In this document: in pieces, positions 26,317-36,765 of the stretch
How the letters are laid out: every line of letters starts with the position of its first letter
How positions within the stretch are numbered: the stretch's first letter is position 1
NCBI RefSeq assembly: GCF_004916975.1
Contig: NZ_STGQ01000001.1
Location: forward strand, 2,405,939-2,469,938
Source of the DNA: Paenibacillus dokdonensis
Lineage (GTDB): Bacteria; Bacillota; Bacilli; Paenibacillales; Paenibacillaceae
Direction of reading: 5' to 3'
Length of the DNA stretch: 64,000 nucleotides
Translations under genes and position numbers: made by a program
Notes under the pieces: generated by a model
The model's input: only the letters and a program-made list of their open reading frames with translations
Told to the model about the DNA's origin: nothing
Databases searched by the model: none

Positions 26317-27477
26317 ATGAACTCTATGGAAAGAATACCTTTGTATCAGATGGTGCAAGAGTATATACGCGACTTGATAACGTCGCAAGCATTAAAGGTT
26401 GGAGACCGTATACCTACGGAAAAGGAACTCATGGAGCGTTTCGGAGTAAGCAAGATTACTGTCGTCAATGCCCTGTCCGGTTTGGTTAACGAAAGAATCA
26501 TCAATAGGGTGCCCGGAAAGGGGACTTTTGTAAGTGATCCAGAATATGAAATTCTGACGACAGCTCCTAAAAGTACCGTAAAACAAACCCGTAAAACTAG
26601 CGGAGAAATGCGGACACGGTTGATCGGCCTAATTATGCCCAGCATATATGACTATTTCACCATTCGACTTGTGCATGGTATTCAGCAAGCATTAAATGAG
26701 AACGATTACCGCTTCGTTATCTATTTATCGGAGGGCAACATTGATAAGGAAAAAGAGGCTATCCAGACATGCAGCAAAATCGGTGTGGAAGGGTTACTGA
26801 TTTTCCCGGTTGATGAGGAACTATTCAACGAGGAAATATTAAGCATGAAATTTGCGGGATTTCCGTTCGTTCTCATCGATCGTTACCTTCCAGGGGTGGA
26901 AACTCATTATATAGCATCAGACGGTAGGCTAGGCGTTAACATGGCCGTAAATTACCTGTGGGAGCTGGGGCATCGTGATATCGCCATATGCTCCGATTCG
27001 CCATTACAAACCGTTACCGTTCAAGAGCGGATCGATGGATATATGAATGCGTTTAAGGAAAAGGGCTCTCTAATTAACCCTGCCCACATCGTAACCGGTT
27101 TTGAAATCGGAAGTCTCGAGCAAGCTGAAACACATCCGTTGTACCGCTATATCCAAAATCGAATGGCAACGGCTTATATTACGCTAAATGGGAGTCTTGG
27201 AGTGAAAATTTATCAGATTGCACGGCAAGCTGGATTGAAGGTGCCTGAGGACATATCCATCATCAGTTTTGACGATCCGACTTCCATCATCGAAGGATAC
27301 AGCACTTTCACGCATGTTAAACAGTTTGAACGTGATATGGGCTACCGCGCGGCTTGCACGCTGCTTGAGGTGATTAACAGTGATGACGGGCATCACGGAA
27401 AACACATTAAAACCCTAGTGGAGCCGGAATTGGTGATTGGCGAGACGACGGGGAAAAACGTTTTCACCGTTTCATGA
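26317..27477 (+). CDS. GntR-type DNA-binding domain + LacI-type sugar-binding regulator
   Basis: 386 residues. Residues 1-70 are a GntR winged helix (GDRIPTEKELMERFGVSKIT, RVPGKGTFVS); residues about 100-370 are a periplasmic-binding-protein-like effector domain as in AraR/LacI (LIGLIMPSIYDYF, GVEGLLIFPVDEE, VPEDISIISFDDP). Such hybrid regulators repress sugar-utilisation genes until the sugar binds. The start is ATG 26317, six bases after GTGGTG; a GTG at 26305 is the alternative. Upstream of the alpha-mannoside operon with which it shares a candidate operator. Confidence 0.9.
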   Translation: MNSMERIPLYQMVQEYIRDLITSQALKVGDRIPTEKELMERFGVSKITVVNALSGLVNERIINRVPGKGTFVSDPEYEILTTAPKSTVKQTRKTSGEMRTRLIGLIMPSIYDYFTIRLVHGIQQALNENDYRFVIYLSEGNIDKEKEAIQTCSKIGVEGLLIFPVDEELFNEEILSMKFAGFPFVLIDRYLPGVETHYIASDGRLGVNMAVNYLWELGHRDIAICSDSPLQTVTVQERIDGYMNAFKEKGSLINPAHIVTGFEIGSLEQAETHPLYRYIQNRMATAYITLNGSLGVKIYQIARQAGLKVPEDISIISFDDPTSIIEGYSTFTHVKQFERDMGYRAACTLLEVINSDDGHHGKHIKTLVEPELVIGETTGKNVFTVS

Positions 27478-27848
27478 TGTCAGCCCCGCTTCTCCCTATT
27501 ATGTATGTAACTAAATAAAGAGTCCGACAGACTTACGATTCGAACCTGACAAAGGAAGCGAGAGCTGCCCGGACTCTTCAACTACATCAACTACAACTTA
27601 CTCTCATGAATCCCCCATAATGATCCCCCTGTATATATTGAATATAATGAATCCATACCAAGGAATAAAAAGGCGCCTGAAAACCCCTAATTCATTATCA
27701 AATGAAACCGCCAGAACCTTTTTTCTTCAGCCTTAAGGTTACTTTTTATTTGAATGAGGAAATTATGGAATGATTCCTACACCATATTGAATATATTTAA
27801 ACCATACAAATGAAACCGCTTGCATTTAATAAGGGGGACGGTCGATAT
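27478..27848 (+). promoter_or_regulatory. Control region of the mannoside operon
   Basis: Identical 12-base motifs ATATTGAATATA lie at 27635-27646 and 27784-27795, 149 bases apart, matching the site before the regulator gene. A 9-bp inverted repeat (AAGAGTCCG 27518-27526 with CGGACTCTT 27570-27578) could terminate the regulator transcript, and an AACCTT/AAGGTT hairpin followed by a T-run lies near 27716-27750. No gene is seen in this stretch. Confidence 0.6.
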
Positions 27849-30800
27849 ATGCCTTACGAAAAAGTAAGACCGGAATCTTTCAAATCAATGTTATGCCGCA
27901 TGGAGAAGTCCATTTATGTTCCACTTTCGGATTTAAACGTTACCGTCTGGGTGACGCCAGAACCGGTTCAATATGCTGAGAGGTGTTCAGGGCAAAGATT
28001 AGAACTCCGAGCTGGAGATCGATGGGGGAAACTATGGGACTGCGGGTGGTTTCATTTCACAGGCAAAGTGCCAAAGGAAGCAAAAGGCACGAAAGTCGTG
28101 CTGCTCATTGACGTGAACGGCGAATTATGCGTCGTGGATCATGAAGGCACCCCAAAACAGGGACTCACAAATATGAATTCGGAGTTTGATTACTCCCTTG
28201 GTCTTCCGGGAAAACGTGTCGTGCACATTTGCGAGTCGTCAACGGGTGAGGAAACGATCGACCTATGGGGCGATGCCGGCAGCAACGATCTATTCGGGCA
28301 TTTCCGGAGCGGAACATTGAAGGAAGCGGTCATCGCTATTTGCCGGGAGCAAGTTAGACAGTTGTATTATGACGCGGAAGTGCTGATTGAAACCGCCGAG
28401 AATCTGCCAGCGGGTTCCGCCCGAAAGGAGAGGATTTACCGTGCTTTGTCCGATGTTTCACTGCTATTAACGGAGCTATCCGATCAACAGGTAGCAAAAG
28501 CGCGCCGTATTCTGGGTAAGGAACTGACGATGCGCGGAGGCGATCCAGTGCTTACGATCAGTGCTATCGGCCATGCGCACATCGACCTTGCATGGCTTTG
28601 GCCGATAAGGGAGACAATCCGCAAAGGAGCGAGATCTTTTTCGACAGCACTTCGAATGATGGAACGTTATCCAGATTATGTATTCGGTGCGAGCCAGCCC
28701 CAATTGTACGATTGGATGAAGGAATATTATCCGAATCTGTACTCGGAGATCAAAGAAAGAATCAAGGAAGGAAGGTGGGAACCTCAAGGCGCAATGTGGG
28801 TTGAATCGGATACTAATGTGCCGGGGGGGGAATCGCTTGTTAGGCAAATCTTATATGGAAAACGATATTTCAAGCAAGAGTTCGGTCACGAAATAAAGAC
28901 GTTATGGTTGCCTGACGTGTTCGGATATTCCGCTAGTTTGCCCCAAATCTTAAAGAAATCCGGAGTCAATTACATGATGACCCAGAAGCTTTCCTGGAAC
29001 ACGTACAACCGCCACCCCCATCATACGTTCTTTTGGGAAGGGATCGATGGCTCTAGGGTACTCACCCATATGCCGCCAGAAGATACCTATAATAGCCCCG
29101 CTGCACCTAGGTCCATTATGAAAGCTGAAAAGGAATATTTAGATAAGAACATCTCTGATCGATGTCTGATGCTGTTTGGCATCGGTGACGGAGGCGGCGG
29201 TCCTGGGGAGGAGCATCTAGAGAGGCTTAGCCGAGAAAAAAATCTGCTTGGATTAGCTCCGGTAGTACAAGAACCCTCGGAACGATTCTTTGAAAAACTT
29301 GCCGAAAACAGCCGGCTCTATCAATCATGGCGCGGGGAGCTGTATTTGGAGAAACATCAAGGAACTTTAACAAGCCAAGCGCGAAACAAACGTTTCAACC
29401 GGAAAATGGAAAAAGCATTACGCGAGCTTGAATTTGCCTCCGTACTTGCTTGGATGACAAATGGAAACAAATATCCATCTGTGGAGCTGGACAGAATTTG
29501 GAAGGAAGTGCTGTTGTACCAATTTCATGACATCCTTCCAGGATCTTCGATTAAACGGGTTTATGACGAATCATTAGAACGGTACGAAACGATGCTCGAA
29601 CAAGTCGAGCGAATGATTGCAGCGAGCTATATATCCGTAGCCAGTTCAATGGGCTTAGACGATCGGAAGGAAAATAGCATCGCCATATTCAATTCATTGC
29701 CATGGGAGCGGGAAGAGTGGCTAAAGCTGGATGAAGAATGGCTGCGGCTGCGCGTACCGCCAATGGGCTTCATCTCGGGAGATTCCCATATGGTTTCGAT
29801 CATAAACGAAGATGCGACATGGCCGGAGATGAAGGTATCGCTTAACGAGCGAGCGGCGGAGAACGACCTTCTTAAAGTGACGTTTAGCACGGACGGCGCA
29901 ATCATGTCCATCTGGGACAAGGAACACGCAAGAGAAGTCATCCTCCCAGGGGAAAAAGCCAATGACCTTCGCATATACCATGATGAAGGCGATGCTTGGG
30001 ATTTCCCGCCTACCTACCGGCAGTCCGGTGGAATGACGCTGATGATTGAAGGATTAGAATCTTTCGTCGACGGTCCGACTTCCGGTTTGCTGATCCGTTA
30101 CAGGTTCGGGCAAACCAGCCTGTCACAGAAAGTCGTTCTTACCGCAGGAAGCCGAAGAATTGATTTCGTAACGGAAGTCGATTGGAAGGAATCGGGTAAA
30201 ATGCTCCGGACATCCTTCCCGGTGAATGTCCATTCGGATCACGCCAACTGTGAGATTCAGTTCGGATATATTAAAAGGCCGACACACCGCAATACGATGT
30301 GGGATTATGCGAAAGACGAAATTTGCGCCCACCATTGGATCGATCTATCCGAGCCGGACTACGGAGTCACGCTGCTTAACGATTGCAAATACGGTCACCG
30401 CGCGGACAACAACGTTCTTGACATGAACCTGCTGCGAAGTCCGAGTTATCCGGATCCCGAGGCAGATCGCGCGAAGCATACGTTCATATACTCGCTTTAT
30501 CCGCATAAGGAAGACCATGTTCAAGCAGAAGTGTATAAACGCGGTTATGAATTAAATGTTCCGCTTCGTACCGTCGAAACATCGAAAACCACCGGCCTTG
30601 GCTCTGCAGCTAAGCTACACGGAATGGATTCGTTCCTGAAGCTTGACCGCCATAACATCATGATCGAAACCGTGAAACTGGCGGAGGACAGCGAAGATAT
30701 CATCATTAGACTATATGAAACGGCAGGAGCCCGGATCCAGACGAACCTGTACACAGGCTTTCAGATGTCTGAAGCATGGCTTGCCGATTTAATGGAAGAG

Positions 30801-30908
30801 CGTATAGAGCCGCTGGATATCAACGAACAGACACTGAGGCTTACCTTCGCACCTTTCGAGATTAAGACCCTAAGATTGACCGCTCTATCCGATACGACGA
30901 AGAAGTAG
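27849..30908 (+). CDS. GH38 alpha-mannosidase
   Basis: 1019-residue cytoplasmic glycosidase. The GH38 catalytic domain shows the zinc motif GHAHIDLAWLWP (His244, Asp246) and the nucleophile Asp356 in TLWLPDVFGYSASLPQIL; the central helical domain and C-terminal beta domains (Glyco_hydro_38C) follow. It hydrolyses alpha-mannosides imported by the adjacent ABC system. No signal peptide. The start at 27849 is preceded by GGGGGA; an ATG at 27810 would add 13 residues but has no ribosome-binding site and sits close to the operator. First gene of a six-gene operon. Confidence 0.93.
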   Translation: MPYEKVRPESFKSMLCRMEKSIYVPLSDLNVTVWVTPEPVQYAERCSGQRLELRAGDRWGKLWDCGWFHFTGKVPKEAKGTKVVLLIDVNGELCVVDHEGTPKQGLTNMNSEFDYSLGLPGKRVVHICESSTGEETIDLWGDAGSNDLFGHFRSGTLKEAVIAICREQVRQLYYDAEVLIETAENLPAGSARKERIYRALSDVSLLLTELSDQQVAKARRILGKELTMRGGDPVLTISAIGHAHIDLAWLWPIRETIRKGARSFSTALRMMERYPDYVFGASQPQLYDWMKEYYPNLYSEIKERIKEGRWEPQGAMWVESDTNVPGGESLVRQILYGKRYFKQEFGHEIKTLWLPDVFGYSASLPQILKKSGVNYMMTQKLSWNTYNRHPHHTFFWEGIDGSRVLTHMPPEDTYNSPAAPRSIMKAEKEYLDKNISDRCLMLFGIGDGGGGPGEEHLERLSREKNLLGLAPVVQEPSERFFEKLAENSRLYQSWRGELYLEKHQGTLTSQARNKRFNRKMEKALRELEFASVLAWMTNGNKYPSVELDRIWKEVLLYQFHDILPGSSIKRVYDESLERYETMLEQVERMIAASYISVASSMGLDDRKENSIAIFNSLPWEREEWLKLDEEWLRLRVPPMGFISGDSHMVSIINEDATWPEMKVSLNERAAENDLLKVTFSTDGAIMSIWDKEHAREVILPGEKANDLRIYHDEGDAWDFPPTYRQSGGMTLMIEGLESFVDGPTSGLLIRYRFGQTSLSQKVVLTAGSRRIDFVTEVDWKESGKMLRTSFPVNVHSDHANCEIQFGYIKRPTHRNTMWDYAKDEICAHHWIDLSEPDYGVTLLNDCKYGHRADNNVLDMNLLRSPSYPDPEADRAKHTFIYSLYPHKEDHVQAEVYKRGYELNVPLRTVETSKTTGLGSAAKLHGMDSFLKLDRHNIMIETVKLAEDSEDIIIRLYETAGARIQTNLYTGFQMSEAWLADLMEERIEPLDINEQTLRLTFAPFEIKTLRLTALSDTTKK

Positions 30909-30922
30909 GAGGTGTTCGGAGT

Positions 30923-31873
30923 ATGGTACCCAAAGGTGTTGCTATCCCTGGATTTGAACAATTAAAAAAGAACAGGAAATTAACGAAAATATGGCGTTTC
31001 AGGCATATCTATTTATTTATCCTTCCTGCCATTATATGGTTTCTGGTGTTTGCTTACTATCCGATGTACGGCATTTTAATCGCGTTCAAGGATTACAAAT
31101 TCAATTTGGGGATATTAGGGAGTCCGTGGGCAGGCTTTAAATATTTCGAACAGTTTTTAAACGATTCCAGTTTTTACAATGTACTCCGGAATACGTTATC
31201 CATTAGTGCCCTTAAACTTATTTTCGGATTTCCGGCTCCATTGATCCTAGCCTTAATGCTCAATGCAGTCATGCACAAAAAATTCAAAAGAGTGTTTCAA
31301 ACCGTTTCCTATCTACCGCATTTCGTCTCGTGGGTCGTTGTCGTTACCTTACTTCAAAAAATCCTGTCTCCGAACGTGGGGCTTATCAATGACATTCGAT
31401 ACCAAATGGGTTTGGATCCTATCTTTTTTATGGGGAAGCCGGAATTATTCTACCCACTCGTCATCATTTCCGACATCTGGAAAGGTATAGGCTGGGGTTC
31501 GATCATTTATTTAGCTGCGTTAACGAATATCGATCCACACTTGTATGAAGCTGCGGAAATCGACGGGGCAGGTCGATGGAGCAAACTATTTAAGATCACG
31601 CTTCCATGCCTGACGCCAACGATAGCCATATTGCTCATATTCTCCCTCAGCGGAATACTGAACGCGGGTTTCGACCAAATCTGGTTGATGCAGTCCCCAG
31701 CAACATTAAGCGTGTCGGAGATCCTGGACACGTATGTCTTAAAAACAGGCCTCCAACAGGGGCAATTAGCATATTCCACGGCCATTGGTTTATTCAAGTC
31801 TGCGATCTCGCTGTTTCTCATTGTGGCTGTAAATAAAATATCCAAACGCGTGAGTGATGTATCGTTATGGTAA
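30923..31873 (+). CDS. Sugar ABC transporter permease (LplB type)
   Basis: 316 residues, six membrane helices, starting with a basic cytoplasmic tail and YLFILPAIIWFLVFAYYPMY. The binding-protein-dependent permease EAA loop is EAAEIDGAGRWSKLFKITLP. It belongs to the LplB/YtcP group, which transports complex oligosaccharides with an ATPase shared from elsewhere in the genome; no ATPase gene lies in this operon. AGGAGGTG precedes the ATG. Confidence 0.93.
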   Translation: MVPKGVAIPGFEQLKKNRKLTKIWRFRHIYLFILPAIIWFLVFAYYPMYGILIAFKDYKFNLGILGSPWAGFKYFEQFLNDSSFYNVLRNTLSISALKLIFGFPAPLILALMLNAVMHKKFKRVFQTVSYLPHFVSWVVVVTLLQKILSPNVGLINDIRYQMGLDPIFFMGKPELFYPLVIISDIWKGIGWGSIIYLAALTNIDPHLYEAAEIDGAGRWSKLFKITLPCLTPTIAILLIFSLSGILNAGFDQIWLMQSPATLSVSEILDTYVLKTGLQQGQLAYSTAIGLFKSAISLFLIVAVNKISKRVSDVSLW

Positions 31874-31905
31874 TAAGCTAGCCCTGAAGATGAGGAGGTG
31901 TGTAT

Positions 31906-32826
31906 ATGGGTGTAAGAAGGCTGACGCCAGCAGATATATTGTATTCGACGCTGAACTATTCAGTGCTGCTTTTATTCTGCGCTACGGCACTCTATCCATT
32001 TATCTATTTTCTGGCCCTTTCTTTCAATGACGGATACGATGCGATGAAGGGTGGAATCTATTTTTTTCCTAGAGTATTTACTATAGAAAACTATGCTAAA
32101 GCTTTTAGCAATCCTTTGATCTTAAATTCGTTTTATATTTCCGTTTCCCGAACGCTTGTGGTAACGATTGGCTCCGTTTTTTTGACGGCCTTATTAGCCT
32201 ACGCACTTTCGCGGAAAGGTTTGCCCGGAAGAAAATATATTGTATTCTTCTTTTTCTTTACTACTTTGTTCAGCGGAGGGCTTATTCCGACTTTTATCCT
32301 GTACCGGCAATTACATATCCTGGATACGTTTTGGGTGTTGGTATTGCCATCCCTATATAGTTTTTTCAATGCGATTATTATGAAAACCTTCTTCGACGGG
32401 ATCCCTGAAGGTCTGTCGGAATCAGCCCGAATAGACGGAGCAAGCGAGCTATCGGTATTTGCAAGAATCATACTGCCTCTTTCGATGCCGGTGCTTGCTA
32501 CCATTGCCTTGTTTGTCGGGGTGGGCGTATGGAATGACTGGTTTACCGGTCAGTTTTTCATACAGAATGAAAAACTGCAGCCTGCAGCTACGTTCCTGAA
32601 CAAGATGATCAGCGAAGCGTCTTTCCAATCGATGACCTCGTCGTCGGGAAATAGCGGATCTGCTATTCAAAACATGACCGAGTCTCAAATGGAGCTGCGA
32701 GGTGTAACGCCGGAAGCCTTGCGGATGACTTTCGTCATTATTATCACGACACCGATCATCTGCGTGTATCCATTTCTTCAGAAGTATTTCGTAAAAGGCG
32801 TGTTGGTAGGTTCTCTTAAGGAGTAG
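31906..32826 (+). CDS. Sugar ABC transporter permease (YtcP/LplC type)
   Basis: 306 residues, six helices, the partner of the preceding permease. EAA-loop equivalent: SESARIDGASELSVFARIIL. The C-terminal YPFLQKYFVKGVLVGSLKE is typical of this subfamily. The start is ATG 31906, seven bases after AGGAGG; a GTG two codons earlier is too close to that site. Confidence 0.93.
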   Translation: MGVRRLTPADILYSTLNYSVLLLFCATALYPFIYFLALSFNDGYDAMKGGIYFFPRVFTIENYAKAFSNPLILNSFYISVSRTLVVTIGSVFLTALLAYALSRKGLPGRKYIVFFFFFTTLFSGGLIPTFILYRQLHILDTFWVLVLPSLYSFFNAIIMKTFFDGIPEGLSESARIDGASELSVFARIILPLSMPVLATIALFVGVGVWNDWFTGQFFIQNEKLQPAATFLNKMISEASFQSMTSSSGNSGSAIQNMTESQMELRGVTPEALRMTFVIIITTPIICVYPFLQKYFVKGVLVGSLKE

Positions 32827-32884
32827 TTGGTATAAAAGGCTAAGCCTTTTATATAAAAAACTTCCAATGGAAGGGGATTGCAGT

Positions 32885-34579
32885 ATGAGGAAGAACAGGC
32901 GTAGGAGTGTTCTTGGTATAACACTAATCGCTTTACTGCTTTTAGTGACCATGACGGCATGCTCGGGAACAAGCAAAGAAGAGGAAGCAGGCAAGGTTGA
33001 CACGGGTCCGACGAAAGAGTCAGGTACGAAAGAAATAAAGCCGGCAACCTTGACTTTCCTCAGTGCTTGGAACGGTGGCGGAGCCGGTTTCCCGCAGGAC
33101 CAGAAGAATAATCCCGTAGCGCAAAAAATCAGGGAAAAAACCGGGGTAACGTTAAACCTGGAATCCATCACAACAAGCGAAGTAGAAAAACTAAACACCA
33201 TATTTGCTTCCGGTACGGTTCCGGATATTGTTAACGCACCTTTCTGGTCTACTACAGGAGGAGAAGGGCAAGTCATCAAGAAGGCGGCCACGGAAGGACA
33301 GCTTCTGGATTTAACTCCTTATCTCGATAAATACCCGAATATTAAAAGACTTGTGACCACCGGAATCGCGAAGGATTTTGACGAGTTCGATCTCAATAGT
33401 CCCGACTTTGAAGGCAAGACGTATCTCATTCCTACGGAGACCCCGGACGGAACCCCCGAGAGCATTCATAATTGGAATTACGGCCTGTTTGCCAGGGGTG
33501 ATATCCTGAAAGCTTTAAATATTAAGCCGGAGGATATAGATACACAAGACAAACTATATGATCTATTGGTCAAGATCAGAGATGGCGGTTTCAAGGATAT
33601 TAGCGGGAAGCCGGTCATCCCGGCCGGAACGATGTGGAATGGATGGGATTACGGACAATTCCTTGCCGGATGGTCAGATTACTCGATTTCGGACTTCCGT
33701 GAAGTGGATGGAAAACTGATCCACTGGACGCAGTCCAAGGATTACGAAGCCAGGTTGTTATACATGAGAAAGTTACTAAAGGAAGGTTTGTTTGATCTTG
33801 AAGCGTTCAACAATACGAGCACGACAGCGAATGAAAAGCTCACAACAGGCAAGCTTGGCATATTTGGAGCCCAACCGATGTTAGCTGATTTACAAAAAAC
33901 GCTGTATAAGACGAATCCGGAAATGCAATATGAACTACTCGGACCCATGAAGAATAAGAACGGAGACATTCGAACGCAGGTAGAGAAACCCGGCCGTTCC
34001 GGTTTCCCTGTCCTTTTCTTAAGCGCTAATATCAAGGATCCTGATGCGGCATTGCGGTACATTGATTATGTTAACAGCGAAGAAGGCCGATTGCTTGCCT
34101 ATTTCGGGATCGAAGGAACGCACTATACCCTGGAAAACGGGGTACCGCAATGGATTCCGGATGTGAAAAAACAATTCGATGAAAACCCGGATCTGAAGAG
34201 AGACGCAGGGCTCAACTATCTGCCAGGAAGGTTCATCGGGGCATTCTCCAATGATGTCACTTGGCCTACGCCCGAAGATAAAAAAACGCAGTGGCAAAAG
34301 CTGGAGGAAAGCTTCTCGGTAAAAATGCCTATCAAAATCATCGACAAAGTCAGCGCCAGCTACCTTGCAAGAGAATGGCCTAAATATCAGGAATTTATCA
34401 GTAAAACCAGCAGTTTGAATTTCGATGACGAATTTAAGAAAGCATTTTTTGCGGCGTCAGATGAAGAAGCGCTAAAAATACTTCATAGTATTCAAGAAAA
34501 ATTCAGAGCTGCCGGCGTGGAAGAAATGGCGGAGTTCGTGGCTCAAAAAGCCGCAGAAAGAAATGATGTAGGTTTCTAA
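32885..34579 (+). CDS. Extracellular sugar-binding lipoprotein
   Basis: 564 residues. Lipoprotein signal peptide with lipobox VTMTAC (Cys26), then a long solute-binding domain of the LipO/YtcQ-like family 1 type (TFLSAWNGGGAGFP at the mature start, YLIPTETPDGTP, FAAQ-type interior). It captures the oligosaccharide, presumably an alpha-mannoside, for the two permeases. ATG with AAGGGG upstream. A stable hairpin follows the stop. Confidence 0.93.
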   Translation: MRKNRRRSVLGITLIALLLLVTMTACSGTSKEEEAGKVDTGPTKESGTKEIKPATLTFLSAWNGGGAGFPQDQKNNPVAQKIREKTGVTLNLESITTSEVEKLNTIFASGTVPDIVNAPFWSTTGGEGQVIKKAATEGQLLDLTPYLDKYPNIKRLVTTGIAKDFDEFDLNSPDFEGKTYLIPTETPDGTPESIHNWNYGLFARGDILKALNIKPEDIDTQDKLYDLLVKIRDGGFKDISGKPVIPAGTMWNGWDYGQFLAGWSDYSISDFREVDGKLIHWTQSKDYEARLLYMRKLLKEGLFDLEAFNNTSTTANEKLTTGKLGIFGAQPMLADLQKTLYKTNPEMQYELLGPMKNKNGDIRTQVEKPGRSGFPVLFLSANIKDPDAALRYIDYVNSEEGRLLAYFGIEGTHYTLENGVPQWIPDVKKQFDENPDLKRDAGLNYLPGRFIGAFSNDVTWPTPEDKKTQWQKLEESFSVKMPIKIIDKVSASYLAREWPKYQEFISKTSSLNFDDEFKKAFFAASDEEALKILHSIQEKFRAAGVEEMAEFVAQKAAERNDVGF

Positions 34580-34600
34580 TGAAGGAAGTTTATCCATGTT

Positions 34601-34622
34601 GGGATGGCGTCACTGCCATCCC
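34601..34622 (+). promoter_or_regulatory. mRNA-stabilising hairpin inside the operon
   Basis: GGGATGGC pairs perfectly with GCCATCCC around a 6-base loop, without a following T-run. Placement just after the binding-protein gene suggests a 3' stabiliser or partial attenuator that raises binding-protein levels over downstream genes. Confidence 0.55.
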
Positions 34623-34680
34623 TTATCATTTCTAACAGCACTCATATTCTTTGATTAAACGATTACAGGGGGGGAAACGC

Positions 34681-35664
34681 ATGTTGAACGTTGCGATGTT
34701 AAGTAAGTGGCATGTGCATGCAGCTGATTACGCAAGAAGGTTACAATTGCATGGAAATGTTAAGCTCACGGCCGTCTGGGACGAACAGCCTGAACGCGGA
34801 AGCGAATGGGCTGCCGAATTGGGAACGGATTTCAAAGCGGATTTGGACACTCTGCTGCAACGGGAAGACATCGATGGGGTTGTCGTTGATGCCCCTACAA
34901 GTATGCACGCAGACATCATGGTAGCAGCCGCTCAGGCCGGCAAACATATCTTTACCGAGAAAGCCATGGCACTTACCACTGAGGAATGCGACCTTGTTTC
35001 TGCAGCGGTACGCAAAGCAGGCGTCAAGTTCTGTATTTCATTTCCCGCTCGTACAAGGCCGCATCAATTGTTCGCAAAGCAGCTGATCGATGACCATGTA
35101 TTGGGGGACATTACACTTTTGCGTATTCGTAACGGCCATGACGGTGCTTTGAACAATTGGCTCCCGGATTACTGGTATGATGTGAAGCAAACAGGGGGCG
35201 GTGCCATGATGGATTTGGGCTGTCATCCGATGTATATCGCGAGTTGGCTGCTCGGTAAGCCCAAAAGAATCACATCCATGTTTCATTATTTCACCCATCG
35301 TGCCGTAGAAGATAATGCGCAGTGCTCGATTGAGTTCGTGAACAACGCGGTCGCGCTGGTCGAAACAAGCCTGGTTACGTACAAAACTCCTTCTGCTCTT
35401 GAGATTTACGGTACGGAGGGCACCTTGATCATCTCAGATGATACCGTCAGAGTCATTTCCAAGAAGCTCGATTTACCTTTTTCCGGATGGATTTCGCCTA
35501 ATCAACTCCCCCAAGAGCAGCCGCTACCGATCATACAATGGGCAGATGCATTGATTCATGACAAGCCGATGCCCTTCGGACTGGAAGACGGGAAGAAATT
35601 GACTGAGCTATTGGAAGCGGCATACGTCGCTCATAAGGAGAACCGAACGGTAGAGTTCAAATAA
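34681..35664 (+). CDS. Gfo/Idh/MocA family oxidoreductase 1
   Basis: 327 residues. An N-terminal Rossmann domain (residues 1-120; VDAPTSMHADIMVAAAQAGK then HIFTEKAMA, the conserved EKP-like motif with Ala in place of Pro) and a C-terminal alpha/beta dimerisation domain (GGGAMMDLGCHPMYIASWLL). These enzymes oxidise or reduce sugars and inositols with NAD(P). GGGGGGGG precedes the ATG. The atypical EKA instead of EKP in the cofactor loop is worth noting. It probably acts on the mannoside-derived sugar. Confidence 0.9.
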   Translation: MLNVAMLSKWHVHAADYARRLQLHGNVKLTAVWDEQPERGSEWAAELGTDFKADLDTLLQREDIDGVVVDAPTSMHADIMVAAAQAGKHIFTEKAMALTTEECDLVSAAVRKAGVKFCISFPARTRPHQLFAKQLIDDHVLGDITLLRIRNGHDGALNNWLPDYWYDVKQTGGGAMMDLGCHPMYIASWLLGKPKRITSMFHYFTHRAVEDNAQCSIEFVNNAVALVETSLVTYKTPSALEIYGTEGTLIISDDTVRVISKKLDLPFSGWISPNQLPQEQPLPIIQWADALIHDKPMPFGLEDGKKLTELLEAAYVAHKENRTVEFK

Positions 35665-35682
35665 CGCGGGGGAGGGAATTCA

Positions 35683-36765
35683 ATGAGAACCGTAAAGGTA
35701 GGGATCATCGGCTGCGGAATGATTGCGGGCGGCAAACATATGCCGTGTTTGTCCAAGTTAGACAATGTACAGATGGTGGCCTTCTGCGATTTGAAGCCGG
35801 AAAGAGCCGAGGAAGCGGCACAAAAATACGGCACACCGGGCGCAAAGGTGTTTACAAATTACAAGGAACTGCTTGCGATAGAAGATATTGAAGTCGTACA
35901 TGTGCTTACACCGAACAGCTCTCATGCGATGATTTCCATTGATGCTCTCGAAAGCGGCAAACATGTCATGTGCGAAAAACCAATGGCGGTCACAGGTGTG
36001 GATGCCAAAGCGATGTACGAAGCCCACTTGCGAACAGGTAAGAAGCTAACTGTCGGATACCAGAATCGTTCCAACGCTAGAAGCCAACTGTTAAAGAAGA
36101 TGATTGCCGATGGGGAACTTGGAGATATCTATTTTGCAAAAGCTGTCGCTACCCGAAGAAGAGGCGTACCTACATGGGGCGTGTTTTTGGATAAAGAGAA
36201 ACAGGGGGGCGGTCCTATGATCGATATTGGAACCCATTCCCTTGATCTGATCCTATGGCTGATGGATAACTATGAACCGGAGAGTGTCGTCGGCAGCGTC
36301 TTCCATAAACTGAAATATACCGAAAATGCCGCGAACGAATGGGGAGCCTGGGATCCTAACGAATTCGAGGTCGAAGATTCGGCGTTCGGGTATGTGAAAT
36401 TTAAAAATGGAGCTACGGTCATCATTGAAACCAGTTGGGCCCTTAACATAGCGGAAGGCGGCGGCAACCTGCTTTGCGGAACGAAGGGAGGAGCAGATTT
36501 TACTAAAAATGAACTGCGGATCAATGGCGAGAGGAACGGGAGCTTGTTCCTGAATCATATCGATGTGAACCCGAATGCAAGGGAACGATTCAGAGGAGAA
36601 GAAATGTCCGATTTCGAGTATGAAGCCAAACAATGGATTCACAGTATCGTGAACGATACAGAACCCTTGGTTAAACCGAAGGAAGCTATGATTGTTTCAC
36701 AAATACTAGAAGCGGTGTATATATCCGCAGATACAGGAAAAACCGTTTATTTTGATAAGGAATAA
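35683..36765 (+). CDS. Gfo/Idh/MocA family oxidoreductase 2
   Basis: 360 residues. Rossmann start KVGIIGCGMIAGGKHMP, cofactor loop HVMCEKPMA, and the C-terminal GGGPMIDIGTHSLDLILWLM with the catalytic-region GTHSLD. Closely spaced behind its paralogue (18 bases) with GGGGGAGGG as ribosome-binding site, so the two probably catalyse consecutive redox steps. Last gene of the operon. Confidence 0.93.
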   Translation: MRTVKVGIIGCGMIAGGKHMPCLSKLDNVQMVAFCDLKPERAEEAAQKYGTPGAKVFTNYKELLAIEDIEVVHVLTPNSSHAMISIDALESGKHVMCEKPMAVTGVDAKAMYEAHLRTGKKLTVGYQNRSNARSQLLKKMIADGELGDIYFAKAVATRRRGVPTWGVFLDKEKQGGGPMIDIGTHSLDLILWLMDNYEPESVVGSVFHKLKYTENAANEWGAWDPNEFEVEDSAFGYVKFKNGATVIIETSWALNIAEGGGNLLCGTKGGADFTKNELRINGERNGSLFLNHIDVNPNARERFRGEEMSDFEYEAKQWIHSIVNDTEPLVKPKEAMIVSQILEAVYISADTGKTVYFDKE

